The notes beneath the pieces are model-generated. The model saw only the letters and a list, made by a program, of their open reading frames with translations. It did no database searches and was not told the origin of the DNA. Below, in pieces: positions 7,991 through 16,321 of a DNA stretch of 64,000 nt (its first letter is position 1; every line of letters begins with the position of its first letter). The position numbers and the translations under genes are program-made. The DNA lies in contig JANLSK010000078.1 in NCBI GenBank assembly GCA_031362415.1, forward strand, positions 1 to 64,000. The letters are read 5' to 3'. This stretch comes from VFJJ01 sp031362415. Its GTDB lineage: Bacteria > Actinomycetota > Acidimicrobiia > IMCC26256 > VFJJ01.

Positions 7991-10052
7991 CAGCACAACT
8001 GGTCGGGGCCGCCCCGTCGGGACCCTGAAACGTCCCCCAGTCTTTCGGGGTCAGCCGTACTCGGCGATCGTCGCCTTCCTCGTGGCGCTCGTGGTGTTTC
8101 GTCTCGTGTGGGTCGACGGCCTGGCCAACGAGAAACAGGCCAACACCTGGCTCCTGTACTCGGTGCTGGTCATCGGGTTCTACTTCGTGTTCGGCGTGTC
8201 GGGGCAGTTCGCGTTCTCCCAAGCAGCCTTCGCCGGGCTGGGGGCGTACACCTCGCAGTGGGCGTCCAAGAACCACTCGTTCTGGCTGGGGCTTGCTGCG
8301 GCGTTGGCCTCGAGCGCGGTCATCTCCATGTTGTTCGCGTTGCTCGTCAAGCGCGCCGCGCACTTCTACTTCGCCATCGCCACCCTGGGCGTGAGCGAGA
8401 TCCTCATCCTGGTGTTCGAGAAGTGGAAGAGCCTCAACGGCGGTCTGGGCGGCGAGGTCACGAACATCCGAGACATCAGCATCTTCGGGCGCGCCCTCGA
8501 CTCCTACGGCGAGCAGTTCGCGTTCCTGCTCGTGCTGCTGGGGATCGTCATGACCCTCGGCGCTTGGCTCGAACGATCCCCGTTCGTACGCGAGAACATC
8601 GCCAACCGCGATCACGAGGTCGTCTCGAAGACCCTGGGCATCCCGTCGCTGCAGCTGCGCGTCACGTCGTTCGTGCTCGGCTCGGTGCTGGCCGGGCTCA
8701 CCGGAGCGTGCTGGGGCGCCCTCAACGGCTTCATCGAGACCCTCACCTGGGGCGTCGAGCTGGGCCTCGGCGTCTTCTTGATGCTCATCCTGGGCGGGAT
8801 CGGCTCGCGCTGGGGCGCCATCGTCGGTGCCTGGTTCTACACGTACATCGTCGACTTCCTCGACAAGGCCGAGAAGGAGTTCCCGTCGCTCATCGGTGGC
8901 CGCCAGATCGTCTACGGCGGGGTGCTCGTGATCGTGATGATCGCTCTGCCCGACGGGATCGTCGGGATCTGGGGGCGCATCCGGAGACCGAAGGCGGGAG
9001 CGGCGCGGCAGGCTTCAACCCCCAACTGGCTGGTGACGCTGCTGGGCTTGAAGCGCGCGTCTCGTCCCGAGCCGCTCGCAGCTGCCGAGACGGAAGCGAG
9101 CGACGACACGCTCACCGATCCGACGTCGGCGGGGACGGCACCGTCGGCACCGTCGGCGGCCGATCCGACGTCGGCACGTGCGAGCACCGCCGGCGACGGA
9201 CCCGCTCTCGTTGCCGACACCATCGCCGTGAGCTTCGGCGGCGTCAAGGCCGTGGCCGGGGTGTCGCTCACGTTGCATCAGAACGAGATCCTGGGCCTCA
9301 TCGGCCCCAACGGCTCGGGAAAATCGACGTTCCTCAACGCCGTCAACGGTGTCGTGCCGGCAACGGGCTCGCTCAGCATCAACGGCCAGCCGGTGCGTCT
9401 CGGCAACAGTGCCGGGGTGCGAAAGGCCGGGCTCCTCCGTACCTACCAGACCCCGCAAACGTTCCTCCACCTGAGCTGCATCGAGAACGTGCTCCTGTCG
9501 ACGGCCGACCGCCGCTACACGGGAATCGCCGCAGCCTGGTTCCTCCGTCCGCTCATGCTCAAGCACGAGAAGGCCCGATGGGCTCGGGCCGAGGCCGCGC
9601 TCGAGCGGGTGGGGTTGCTCGACAAGGCCGAGCGCTCGGCGGCAGGGCTCTCATACGGCCAGCAACGGCTTCTCGAGGTGGCCCGCGTGATCGCCGCCGA
9701 GCCGACGATCATCCTGCTCGACGAGCCCTCAGCCGGCCTGAACGCGGCCGAGACCCAGATCCTGGCCCGGCACTTGCGGAGCCTTCGCGACGAAGGGATC
9801 TCCCTCCTGGTCGTCGACCACAAGATCGACTTCATCTCCGACCTGTGCGAACGGGTCGCCGTCCTCGAGTTGGGCACGCTCGTCGCCGAGGGTGATCCCG
9901 TCACGATCTGGGATGACGAACGGGTCATCAACGCCTATCTCGGTGTGGCCGACGACGACGATCCGGTTGGCATGGATGACGCGTCCGCGACCGTCGCCAC
10001 GGCCGCCACGCCTCGTCCGGCGTCGCCGGGGTCCACGGGCTCGGAGGCCTGA
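7977..10052 (+). CDS. Fused LivM permease and LivG ATPase
   Basis: The ATG at 7977 lies inside the end of livH. Residues 1 to ~355 are a LivM-type permease (YFVFGVSGQFAFSQAAFAGL, LILGGIGSRWGAIVGAWFY). A flexible Ala/Ser/Thr/Pro-rich linker (~355-410) follows. Residues ~411-691 are a LivG-type ABC ATPase with Walker A GPNGSGKS at ~443, signature region LSYGQQRLLEVARV and Walker B IILLDEPSAGL. In most bacteria LivM and LivG are separate; fusion fixes one ATPase to one permease. The C-terminus is extended by an Asp/Ala/Thr-rich tail. The next gene (livF) starts one nucleotide after this stop. Confidence 0.92.
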   Translation: MAASDSTTGRGRPVGTLKRPPVFRGQPYSAIVAFLVALVVFRLVWVDGLANEKQANTWLLYSVLVIGFYFVFGVSGQFAFSQAAFAGLGAYTSQWASKNHSFWLGLAAALASSAVISMLFALLVKRAAHFYFAIATLGVSEILILVFEKWKSLNGGLGGEVTNIRDISIFGRALDSYGEQFAFLLVLLGIVMTLGAWLERSPFVRENIANRDHEVVSKTLGIPSLQLRVTSFVLGSVLAGLTGACWGALNGFIETLTWGVELGLGVFLMLILGGIGSRWGAIVGAWFYTYIVDFLDKAEKEFPSLIGGRQIVYGGVLVIVMIALPDGIVGIWGRIRRPKAGAARQASTPNWLVTLLGLKRASRPEPLAAAETEASDDTLTDPTSAGTAPSAPSAADPTSARASTAGDGPALVADTIAVSFGGVKAVAGVSLTLHQNEILGLIGPNGSGKSTFLNAVNGVVPATGSLSINGQPVRLGNSAGVRKAGLLRTYQTPQTFLHLSCIENVLLSTADRRYTGIAAAWFLRPLMLKHEKARWARAEAALERVGLLDKAERSAAGLSYGQQRLLEVARVIAAEPTIILLDEPSAGLNAAETQILARHLRSLRDEGISLLVVDHKIDFISDLCERVAVLELGTLVAEGDPVTIWDDERVINAYLGVADDDDPVGMDDASATVATAATPRPASPGSTGSEA

Positions 10053-10053
10053 C

Positions 10054-10788
10054 GTGCTCGAGATCGAGAACCTCGTGGTCAGCTACGGCGCCGTCGAGGC
10101 CGTGCGGGGGGTCGACCTCAGCGTCAGCGCCGGTGAGGTCGTGGGGCTGTTGGGACCCAACGGCGCCGGCAAGACGTCGACGCTGCGGGCAGCCTCGGGG
10201 TTGGTCTCGTACGGTGGCTCGGTCCGCTTCGACGGCAAAGAAGTGAGCCGCCTCGGCGTCGAGAAAGCTGCGAAGGCCGGTCTGATCCACGTGCCCGAGG
10301 GCCGACACATCTTCCCCACCCTCACGGTGCACGAGAACCTCCAGGTCGGAGCCACGGCCCGGGCTGGGCGAGCGGACGGTTACTCGTTCGAGGAGGTCTA
10401 CGCGCTCTTTCCCGCTCTCGCCGGCATGCGCGATCGCGGCGGGTGGGCCCTCTCGGGTGGCGAGCAGCAGATGTTGGCCGTCGGACGAGCGCTGGTTGCC
10501 GCTCCCCGGCTGCTGATGCTCGACGAACCGTCGCTCGGTCTCGCCCCCATCCTCGTCAAGGCGGTGTTCGGTGCGCTCCGCAAGATCGCCGAGCGCACAC
10601 CCGTCCTCCTGGTCGAGCAGAACACCGTGATGGCGCTGAAGCTCTGCCACCGCGCGGCGGTGCTCTCGGGCGGACGCATCGTGCTCTCGGGAACCGCCGC
10701 CGATCTGAGCGACCGCTCGGCCATCCTCGATTCGTACCTGGGCCAGGAACGCGTCCACGACGCCGAGGTCGAGCATCTCAAGGCCTGA
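10054..10788 (+). CDS. livF: Branched-chain amino acid-type ABC transporter ATPase LivF
   Basis: GTG 10054 (VLEIENLVVSYGAVEAV) is the start, with GGAGG at 10043-10047 and the preceding stop at 10050-10052. The longer open frame upstream only overlaps the LivG tail and is not needed. The 244 residues match LivF: Walker A GPNGAGKT at ~35, the LivF-typical HVPEGRHIFPTLTV, signature LSGGEQQMLAVGRAL, Walker B LLMLDEPSLGL and the switch region LLVEQN. With the fused LivG domain it would form the ATPase dimer that drives uptake. It ends the first Liv operon. Confidence 0.92.
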   Translation: MLEIENLVVSYGAVEAVRGVDLSVSAGEVVGLLGPNGAGKTSTLRAASGLVSYGGSVRFDGKEVSRLGVEKAAKAGLIHVPEGRHIFPTLTVHENLQVGATARAGRADGYSFEEVYALFPALAGMRDRGGWALSGGEQQMLAVGRALVAAPRLLMLDEPSLGLAPILVKAVFGALRKIAERTPVLLVEQNTVMALKLCHRAAVLSGGRIVLSGTAADLSDRSAILDSYLGQERVHDAEVEHLKA

Positions 10789-10913
10789 GCACGCCGAGGC
10801 GAATGCCGCGGCTGGAGGGTTTGCTCATCGTCCCCGTTGGGTAGCTCGACTCTGAGCCGTGCTCGACACATCTCGGGCACCGCTGTCGGCACGGAATAGC
10901 GGAGGGGGCCATC

Positions 10914-11171
10914 ATGGCAACGCACATCGAGGTGAGTCGGGAAGCGTCGACAGGAAATCGGCGGTTCATGCTGAGGCTCGTGGTGTTCGCCGTGGTCGCT
11001 GCCGTGGCTGCGGCATTCGTGTTCGACAACACCGACGAAGTCAAGGTCGGCTACGTGCTCGGCACCAAGGCGATCCCCCTGATCCTGGTTCTGGTCGGCG
11101 CCATGGTCGTCGGCGCAGTCCTCGATCGCCTCGGCACCCGGATCGCCCGCCGTACTCGTAGCCGTCTCTGA
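10914..11171 (+). CDS. Small LapA-domain (DUF1049-like) membrane protein
   Basis: ATG 10914 follows GGAGGGGG with good spacing. The 85-residue product has two hydrophobic helices (FAVVAAVAAAFVFDN and LILVLVGAMVVGAVLDRL) around the motif VFDNTDEVKVGYVLGTKAIP, which matches the LapA/DUF1049 family of small inner-membrane proteins, and a basic C-terminus (RRTRSRL). In proteobacteria LapA takes part in envelope lipid assembly; in actinobacteria the role is unknown. It is a single gene between livF and tRNA-Arg. Confidence 0.8.
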   Translation: MATHIEVSREASTGNRRFMLRLVVFAVVAAVAAAFVFDNTDEVKVGYVLGTKAIPLILVLVGAMVVGAVLDRLGTRIARRTRSRL

Positions 11172-11211
11172 GCCCGCCGCCTGCTGCCGCCGGTACACTC
11201 GCCCGGCTCAG

Positions 11212-11285
11212 GCGCCCGTAGCTCAGCCGGATAGAGCGGCGGACTTCTAATCCGCGGGTCGGGGGTTCGATTCCCTCCGGGCGCG
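11212..11285 (+). tRNA. tRNA-Arg (anticodon TCT)
   Basis: It folds into a full cloverleaf: acceptor GCGCCCG with CGGGCGC, anticodon stem GCGGA/TCCGC around loop CTTCTAA (anticodon TCT), and a T arm with GGTTCGATTCC. The discriminator base is G and CCA is not encoded. Confidence 0.95.
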
Positions 11286-11689
11286 CTCGTTGATCAGCAC
11301 CATCGGTGTTCAGCCCACGGTCGTCAGCCCCTGCCGCGGATCCGCTCGATGCGTTCATCGGTTGCGGCGCCTCGACGCTCACCGAGCCGCTCGACATCCA
11401 ACGCGAGCGAGCTGACCTGCCGCCAAGAAACGTGCACGGGGCGTTTGAGCGAACCGTGCCCTTGGTTGACACCGGGGTCTTCGTCTCGTCCGCAGACCGC
11501 AACGAGCCCGCACGGCGAGTGCGCCGCATTTCTGCGTACGCACCGACCTGATCGTCGCCGCTTTGGTCATCCGCGAGGCAGCCTGGTCCTGTTGTCCGCC
11601 CCGTGGTGTGGTAGGTACGTGCTCCGTTGATGGTGCCGACCTGGGACGGTGGCGACCGTGTCACGTGACGAGGCTCGTCGTGGCTCTTT
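11286..11689. other. Region with no recognisable gene
   Basis: About 400 nt between tRNA-Arg and the decayed DapB-like gene. Short open frames exist on both strands, but none has a convincing start, ribosome site or family motif. It may be leftover DNA from past insertions next to the tRNA. Confidence 0.5.
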
Positions 11690-12760
11690 CCCCTGAGGCA
11701 CAGCGCTGGATCGAGCAGCGGTGCGGGGCCCGGATCGTCGACATCGAGCAGCAGGGCGATGGCAAACATGCGCTGCGGGCCATCGTGGAACGACCCGGAT
11801 CTGGAGCTCGGGGGGGGGTGAAGGTCTCCAGCGATGCCAAGCGGGGCCTTGACGCGGGCGAGCTGCTCGGTCTCGAGCCACTGGGCGTGCCGTGCGTGGT
11901 CGATGTCGACGAGGTGCTGGCCATCGAGGTCGACTGCGTGAACTTCAGCGCCCTGGGCGCCCACCGGGCCGACGCGTTCGACGCCACCGTCGACCTGCTG
12001 TGCACGCTGCTGCGGCATGGGTTCAACGTCACGTGCAGTGCGCTCGAGCGGCTCACCCGGGCCTGCGAGGACGGTAGCTCGAGCTTCTACGACACGGGCA
12101 TCAACCCGGCTACACCATGGACTTCTGGCCGATCAGTCTCTCCCGGCTCAGCCGGTCGATCGAGCGGATCCGCCTGCTCGAGGTCGTCGACATGAAGGCG
12201 TACGACTCGGTGATGGGCCGGATGTTCATGGGGTTCGGGCTCCCGCCCGACCAGCACACACCGCTCGACGAGATGCACCTCGACTGGCAGTCGTCGCCGT
12301 TCTACGCCTCGATGTCCGAGATCGCCGACGCCATGGGGCTCACCTTCGACACTGTGCGCTACGACCGCGAGGAGGGCATCACCGAACGTGCCGTCGAGGT
12401 GGCGGTCGGCACGCTCGAGGCGGGGCACCGTCGCCGCCCACCGGATCACCTACACCGGTGTCGTCGGCGGCCACGACTTCTTCGAGCACCAGTGGGTCTG
12501 GCGCATGTCTGACGACGTCCTCCGTAGTGGGGCACCGGCGACTACTGCGAATGCCACATCGACGGCGATCCCAACGTGTCGTCGAAGCTCGAGCTCAGCA
12601 CCGACCGCGATGCCCGCCGCCCGTCTCCTTGACGGTCGCCACCCTGAACATCAACGCCATCCCCACGCTGTGCGACGCCCCGCCCGGCGTGTACACCAAC
12701 CACACTTTGCCGAACTTCGCCGGGGGCTATCGCACCGTCGACGGCGTCCCTGCCGTCTGA
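11690..12760 (+). pseudogene. Decayed DapB-like (dihydrodipicolinate reductase-family / 2,4-diaminopentanoate dehydrogenase-like) gene
   Basis: Pieces of one protein appear in order but in three frames. The first piece (to ~12105) reads KHALRAIVERP, then RGLDAGELLGLEPLGV and VDCVNFSALGAHRADAFDA. The second (12117 to ~12420) reads MDFWPISLSRLSRSIERI, then GLPPDQHTPLDEMHLDW. The third (~12420-12515) reads VAAHRITYTGVVGGHDFFE. The last (to 12760) reads SLTVATLNINAIPTLCDAP, then GVYTNHTLPNFAGGYRTVDG. Intact relatives are NAD(P)-binding proteins of ~350 residues starting with a GxGxxGRHALR motif; here that motif is also degraded (QGDGKHALR). At least three frameshifts are needed, so the gene is not functional unless the sequence has errors. 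Confidence 0.75.
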
Positions 12761-12905
12761 CGACGTTCAGCGCGTTTGTCGACGAGATCGGCGACGTCTT
12801 CTGGACGCGGCCTGACGGTCATTCGGTGATCCATGCCGGCGAGGCCCAGCAACAGGTACCGGCGGTACGCTCGCAGCACCGTGACCGAGGCGCCGGAGGC
12901 GATCC

Positions 12906-14096
12906 ATGGATGAGCAGCGACAGCGGTTGCGGTTCGGCACGTTCATCGCGCCGTTCCATCACCTTCAGGGCAATCCCACCCTCCAGCTCCAGCGCGACCT
13001 CGACCTCGCCGTGCTCTGTGACCGGATGGGATACGACGAGGTGTGGTTCGGCGAGCACCATTCCACGGGGATGGAGATCGTCGCCTCGCCCGAGCTGATG
13101 ATCGCCGCCGCAGCCGGTGCCACCAAGTCCATCCGCTTCGGGACGGGCGTGGTGTCGTTGCCGTATCACCATCCGCTCAACGTGGTCGACCGGGCGATCC
13201 AACTCGACCACATGACGAGGGGCCGTCTGATCCTCGGTACGGGACCGGGCAAGATCCCCCTCGACGCTCGCATGATGGGCATCGATCCCATGCGCCAACG
13301 GGCGATGCAGGGTGAGTCGCTCGAGGTGATCCTGCCCTTGCTGCGCGGCGAGGTGGTGAATGCCGAGACCGATTGGTTCACGCTCCACGATGCCCGGGCC
13401 CAGCTGCTGCCGTATTCGCCAGACGGGATCGAGGTAGCGACGGCGTCGACGGTCTCGCCTTCGGGCTCGATGCTCGCTGGCCGTCACGGCCTCTCACTGC
13501 TGTCACTCGCCGCCGGCGACCCCGCGGGGTTCGATGCCCTCGATCGCAACTGGGGCGTCTACGAGCAGGCCTCGGCCGAGCACGGCCACACACCCGACCG
13601 CTCGCGCTGGCGCTGTGTGGCGCTCATGTTCTTGGCCGAGACCCGAGAGGCGGCCCTGGCCGCCGTCGAGCGACGCGCGCTGTTCGCAGTGCAGTACATG
13701 GAGAAGCAGGCGAACATCGAGTTCTCGTGGGGACGTTCGCCCCGCACCGCCATCGAGCGCTGGACCAACGAAGGCTTCCCGTCGTTCGGCGTGGCGATCA
13801 TCGGCACGCCCGACGACGCCATCGCCGGCATCGAACGTCTCCTCGACAAGACCGGCGGCTTCGGCACGTTCCTCAACCTCGACTTCGACTTCGGAAACTG
13901 GGATGCCACTCGTCGCAGCTATGAGCTGTTCGCCGAAGAGGTCATCCCGCATTTCCATGACAGCAACCGCAATCGCGTCGCCAGCATCGAGTACGCACGC
14001 GAGCACAGCGGCGAGCTCCTCGGCGGTCTGCGGGCCGCGATCACTCAGGTGACCCACGACCACTTCGGCGACGACCGCTCGATCTACATCCGGTAG
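12906..14096 (+). CDS. Luciferase-like (LLM class) flavin-dependent monooxygenase
   Basis: ATG 12906 has GGAGGCGATCC just upstream. The 396-residue protein is a bacterial-luciferase-type TIM barrel: RFGTFIAPFHHLQGNPTLQL at the start, MGYDEVWFGEHHSTGMEIVA (the conserved W-x-GEHH region), RFGTGVVSLPYHHPLNV, and a later insertion region. The GEHH and PYHHP pattern is that of the limonene/alkanal monooxygenase-like group that uses reduced FMN with a separate reductase. The substrate is unknown. No reductase gene is adjacent. It follows the broken DapB-like gene on the same strand. Confidence 0.85.
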   Translation: MDEQRQRLRFGTFIAPFHHLQGNPTLQLQRDLDLAVLCDRMGYDEVWFGEHHSTGMEIVASPELMIAAAAGATKSIRFGTGVVSLPYHHPLNVVDRAIQLDHMTRGRLILGTGPGKIPLDARMMGIDPMRQRAMQGESLEVILPLLRGEVVNAETDWFTLHDARAQLLPYSPDGIEVATASTVSPSGSMLAGRHGLSLLSLAAGDPAGFDALDRNWGVYEQASAEHGHTPDRSRWRCVALMFLAETREAALAAVERRALFAVQYMEKQANIEFSWGRSPRTAIERWTNEGFPSFGVAIIGTPDDAIAGIERLLDKTGGFGTFLNLDFDFGNWDATRRSYELFAEEVIPHFHDSNRNRVASIEYAREHSGELLGGLRAAITQVTHDHFGDDRSIYIR

Positions 14097-14141
14097 CGCA
14101 CGCGTCGTGCGGCCACAGCGGCGATGCGGCCGCGGCGGCCG

Positions 14142-14582
14142 TCAGCCGTCCTCGTCGTCGGGAGGGTTGACCACGAGCACGGGGACGGTGGCCTCGTGGA
14201 GGACCCGGTACGACGTGGAACCCAGCAACGCCTTGGCCAGACGGCTGCGACCGTTGCTGCCAACGACGATCACCAGAGCTTCGAGCGACTCGGCGAGCGC
14301 GGCGAGCGCCGATGCGGGACGGTCGGCGATCAGCTCGGCCCGAGTGGAGATCGCGGGGTTGCGCCGGGCGATCTCCATCAGCGCCTCGGCTGTGACCTCC
14401 TCGCCCCGGCGTTCGATCGCGGCGCGGAGATCGGCCATCTCCCCGCCCACCGGGTTCGCCGGCTCGTACCCGAACGCGACCACGATCGGCGCGCCGAAGG
14501 CCTCGGCCACCCGCACGGCCACAGGGAGCGCAGCCCGGGCCCCGGCCGACGCGTCGTAGCCCAGCACGATCTCGCCGGCCAT
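14142..14582 (-). CDS. Universal stress protein (UspA family)
   Basis: ATG 14582 overlaps the stop of the upstream permease gene by one base (TGATG), with GGAGG a few bases before it. The 146-residue protein is a single Usp domain: EIVLGYDASAGARAALPVA at the N-terminus and the ATP-binding signature G-2x-G-9x-G(S/T) in VVGSNGRSRLAKALLGSTS, then VPVLVVNPP at the end. The intact signature suggests the ATP-binding class. Translational coupling to an APC permease is a common arrangement in which Usp may modulate the transporter. Confidence 0.9.
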   Translation of the reverse strand: MAGEIVLGYDASAGARAALPVAVRVAEAFGAPIVVAFGYEPANPVGGEMADLRAAIERRGEEVTAEALMEIARRNPAISTRAELIADRPASALAALAESLEALVIVVGSNGRSRLAKALLGSTSYRVLHEATVPVLVVNPPDDEDG

Positions 14583-16132
14583 CACGCACCTCCGTGGTCG
14601 AGCAGGGGCGGCAATGGATCGCCACCGGATGGCGGTGGTCGCCGATCGGGGGGATCGCGCCTGACCTGAAAGAACTCCGGACTCCGAGAGCGCCACCACA
14701 GCATCAGCGGAACACCCGCCGCGAGCAGCACGGCACCGATGACGAACACCGGGCTGACACCGAACCATTCCTTGGGCGGATCGACATACGCGCCGTCGGT
14801 CATGTCGATCACCGACTGCACGAACACATACGTGAGGATCCCGGCGCCGAGGAACGGCAAGAGCCCGACGAAGACGAAGTTCTTCGCGCTCGTGAACAGA
14901 TGACGCCGGTAGTAGGCAACGCAGGCATAACCGGTGAGGCCGAAGTAGAACGAGATCATGAGCCCCACGCCGGCGATCGACCACCCCAACACGTCGCCGT
15001 CGGACAGCTCGCTGATGACAACGAGGATCACGTACCAGGCCGAGGCCAAGGCGCCGAAGGCCCAAGTGGCGTTGGCCGGGGTGAGATGTCCGGGGTGGAT
15101 GTCGCCGAACCAGCGTGGGGCAGCCTTGTGCGCCGCCATCGACAGTGCCGAGCGGGCCGCGGGCAGGATCGTCGTCTGACACGACGCCGCAGCCGACGTG
15201 AGCACCGAGACGATGAGCGCTTTCTCGAAGAACGTGTTGCCGAACACGATGGAGCCCGTGGCGCTCAGCACGTCGTCGGAGTTCTCGGCGAGGAACTCGG
15301 GGCCCTGGATCGCCTGCGCTGCGAACGAGACGACCATGTAGATGGCCAGGAGGATGAACGTCGAGAGCACGGCAGCCACGCCCGGCGTGTGGTTGGCGTC
15401 GGTCGACTCCTCATTGACCGTCACGGCGGTGTCCCATCCCCAGTAGATGAACACCGCGAGCAACAGTCCGGCGCTGACGGCCGAGAAACTCGAGATCTGG
15501 AACGGGTTGAGCCACGACAGCGACGGGTCGATCGAACCAGCGATCTTGCCTCGGTACACCTTCACCAAGGCCCACACGGCGAAGATCACGAGCACGATCA
15601 GCTCGGTGGCGAGCAGCCCCACCTGGGTACGGACGTTGAGCTCGATGCCGACCACGCAGATCCAGGTCATGGCCATGATGAAGATGATCCCGACCAACAT
15701 GGTCGCCCACGTGTTGTTGGCCGCGGAATCCCAGCCGAACAAGATGAACGTGTACGTCGATGCGATCTGAGCCAGCGAAGGCATGATCACGAGGTCGGCC
15801 ATGATGATGCCCCATCCGCCCATCCAACCGCTGCGGGGGCCCATGGCCCTCGTGACCCAGGTGAAGGTGGTTCCGCAGTCGGGGTCGGCCCGGTTGAGGT
15901 AGTAGTAGGCCGCAGCGATGAAGGCCATGGGCAGGAACGCCAGCCACATGATGGCCGGCGCTTGGAGCCCGACCTCGTCGCTCACGAGGCCCAGCGATGC
16001 CGCGATGCTGTAGCCGGGAGCGGTCGACGCCACGCCGATCACGATCGAAGCCACGAGGCCGAGCGCCCCGACCTTCAAGCCCTTGTGGCCGGAACTCAGG
16101 TCGCTTGTCGGCTCCACTGCCTCGGTCGTCAT
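14582..16132 (-). CDS. APC-superfamily amino acid permease
   Basis: ATG 16132 begins MTTEAVEPTSDLSSGHKGLK; 516 residues with about 12 to 14 hydrophobic helices. The first helix carries the APC substrate-binding G-x-G-like stretch (GLVASIVIGVASTAPGYSIA), and WGWDTAVTVNEESTDANHTP is the conserved helix 6-7 region of the amino acid/polyamine/choline group. It likely imports an amino acid or amine by proton symport. It overlaps the Usp gene downstream and is divergent from selO across ~190 nt. Confidence 0.88.
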   Translation of the reverse strand: MTTEAVEPTSDLSSGHKGLKVGALGLVASIVIGVASTAPGYSIAASLGLVSDEVGLQAPAIMWLAFLPMAFIAAAYYYLNRADPDCGTTFTWVTRAMGPRSGWMGGWGIIMADLVIMPSLAQIASTYTFILFGWDSAANNTWATMLVGIIFIMAMTWICVVGIELNVRTQVGLLATELIVLVIFAVWALVKVYRGKIAGSIDPSLSWLNPFQISSFSAVSAGLLLAVFIYWGWDTAVTVNEESTDANHTPGVAAVLSTFILLAIYMVVSFAAQAIQGPEFLAENSDDVLSATGSIVFGNTFFEKALIVSVLTSAAASCQTTILPAARSALSMAAHKAAPRWFGDIHPGHLTPANATWAFGALASAWYVILVVISELSDGDVLGWSIAGVGLMISFYFGLTGYACVAYYRRHLFTSAKNFVFVGLLPFLGAGILTYVFVQSVIDMTDGAYVDPPKEWFGVSPVFVIGAVLLAAGVPLMLWWRSRSPEFFQVRRDPPDRRPPPSGGDPLPPLLDHGGA

Positions 16133-16321
16133 ACCGCCCCCCGGGTTCGCGGTTCATCCGAGGCGCTCACGTCGCCCCATCGAATGCGGGCACTGTTCCA
16201 CACCAACTGCCCGAACGCCACCGGTTGCAGCGGCGCGTCTCTGGATCGTTGCGACGGGGCCGCGGTGGGACCCCCCGACGGGGGAACCGGGAACGGGCGG
16301 CGGCAACGGTATCGTCAAGGA

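Noticed and set aside
14107..14559. Plus-strand open frames opposite the Usp gene
   Set aside because: Shadow of a gene with a clear ATP-binding signature and ribosome site on the minus strand.
14594..16321. Long open frame upstream of selO in the same frame
   Set aside because: It is antisense to the APC permease and Usp genes and has only Arg/Asp/His-rich low-complexity sequence; SelO similarity begins near 16380.
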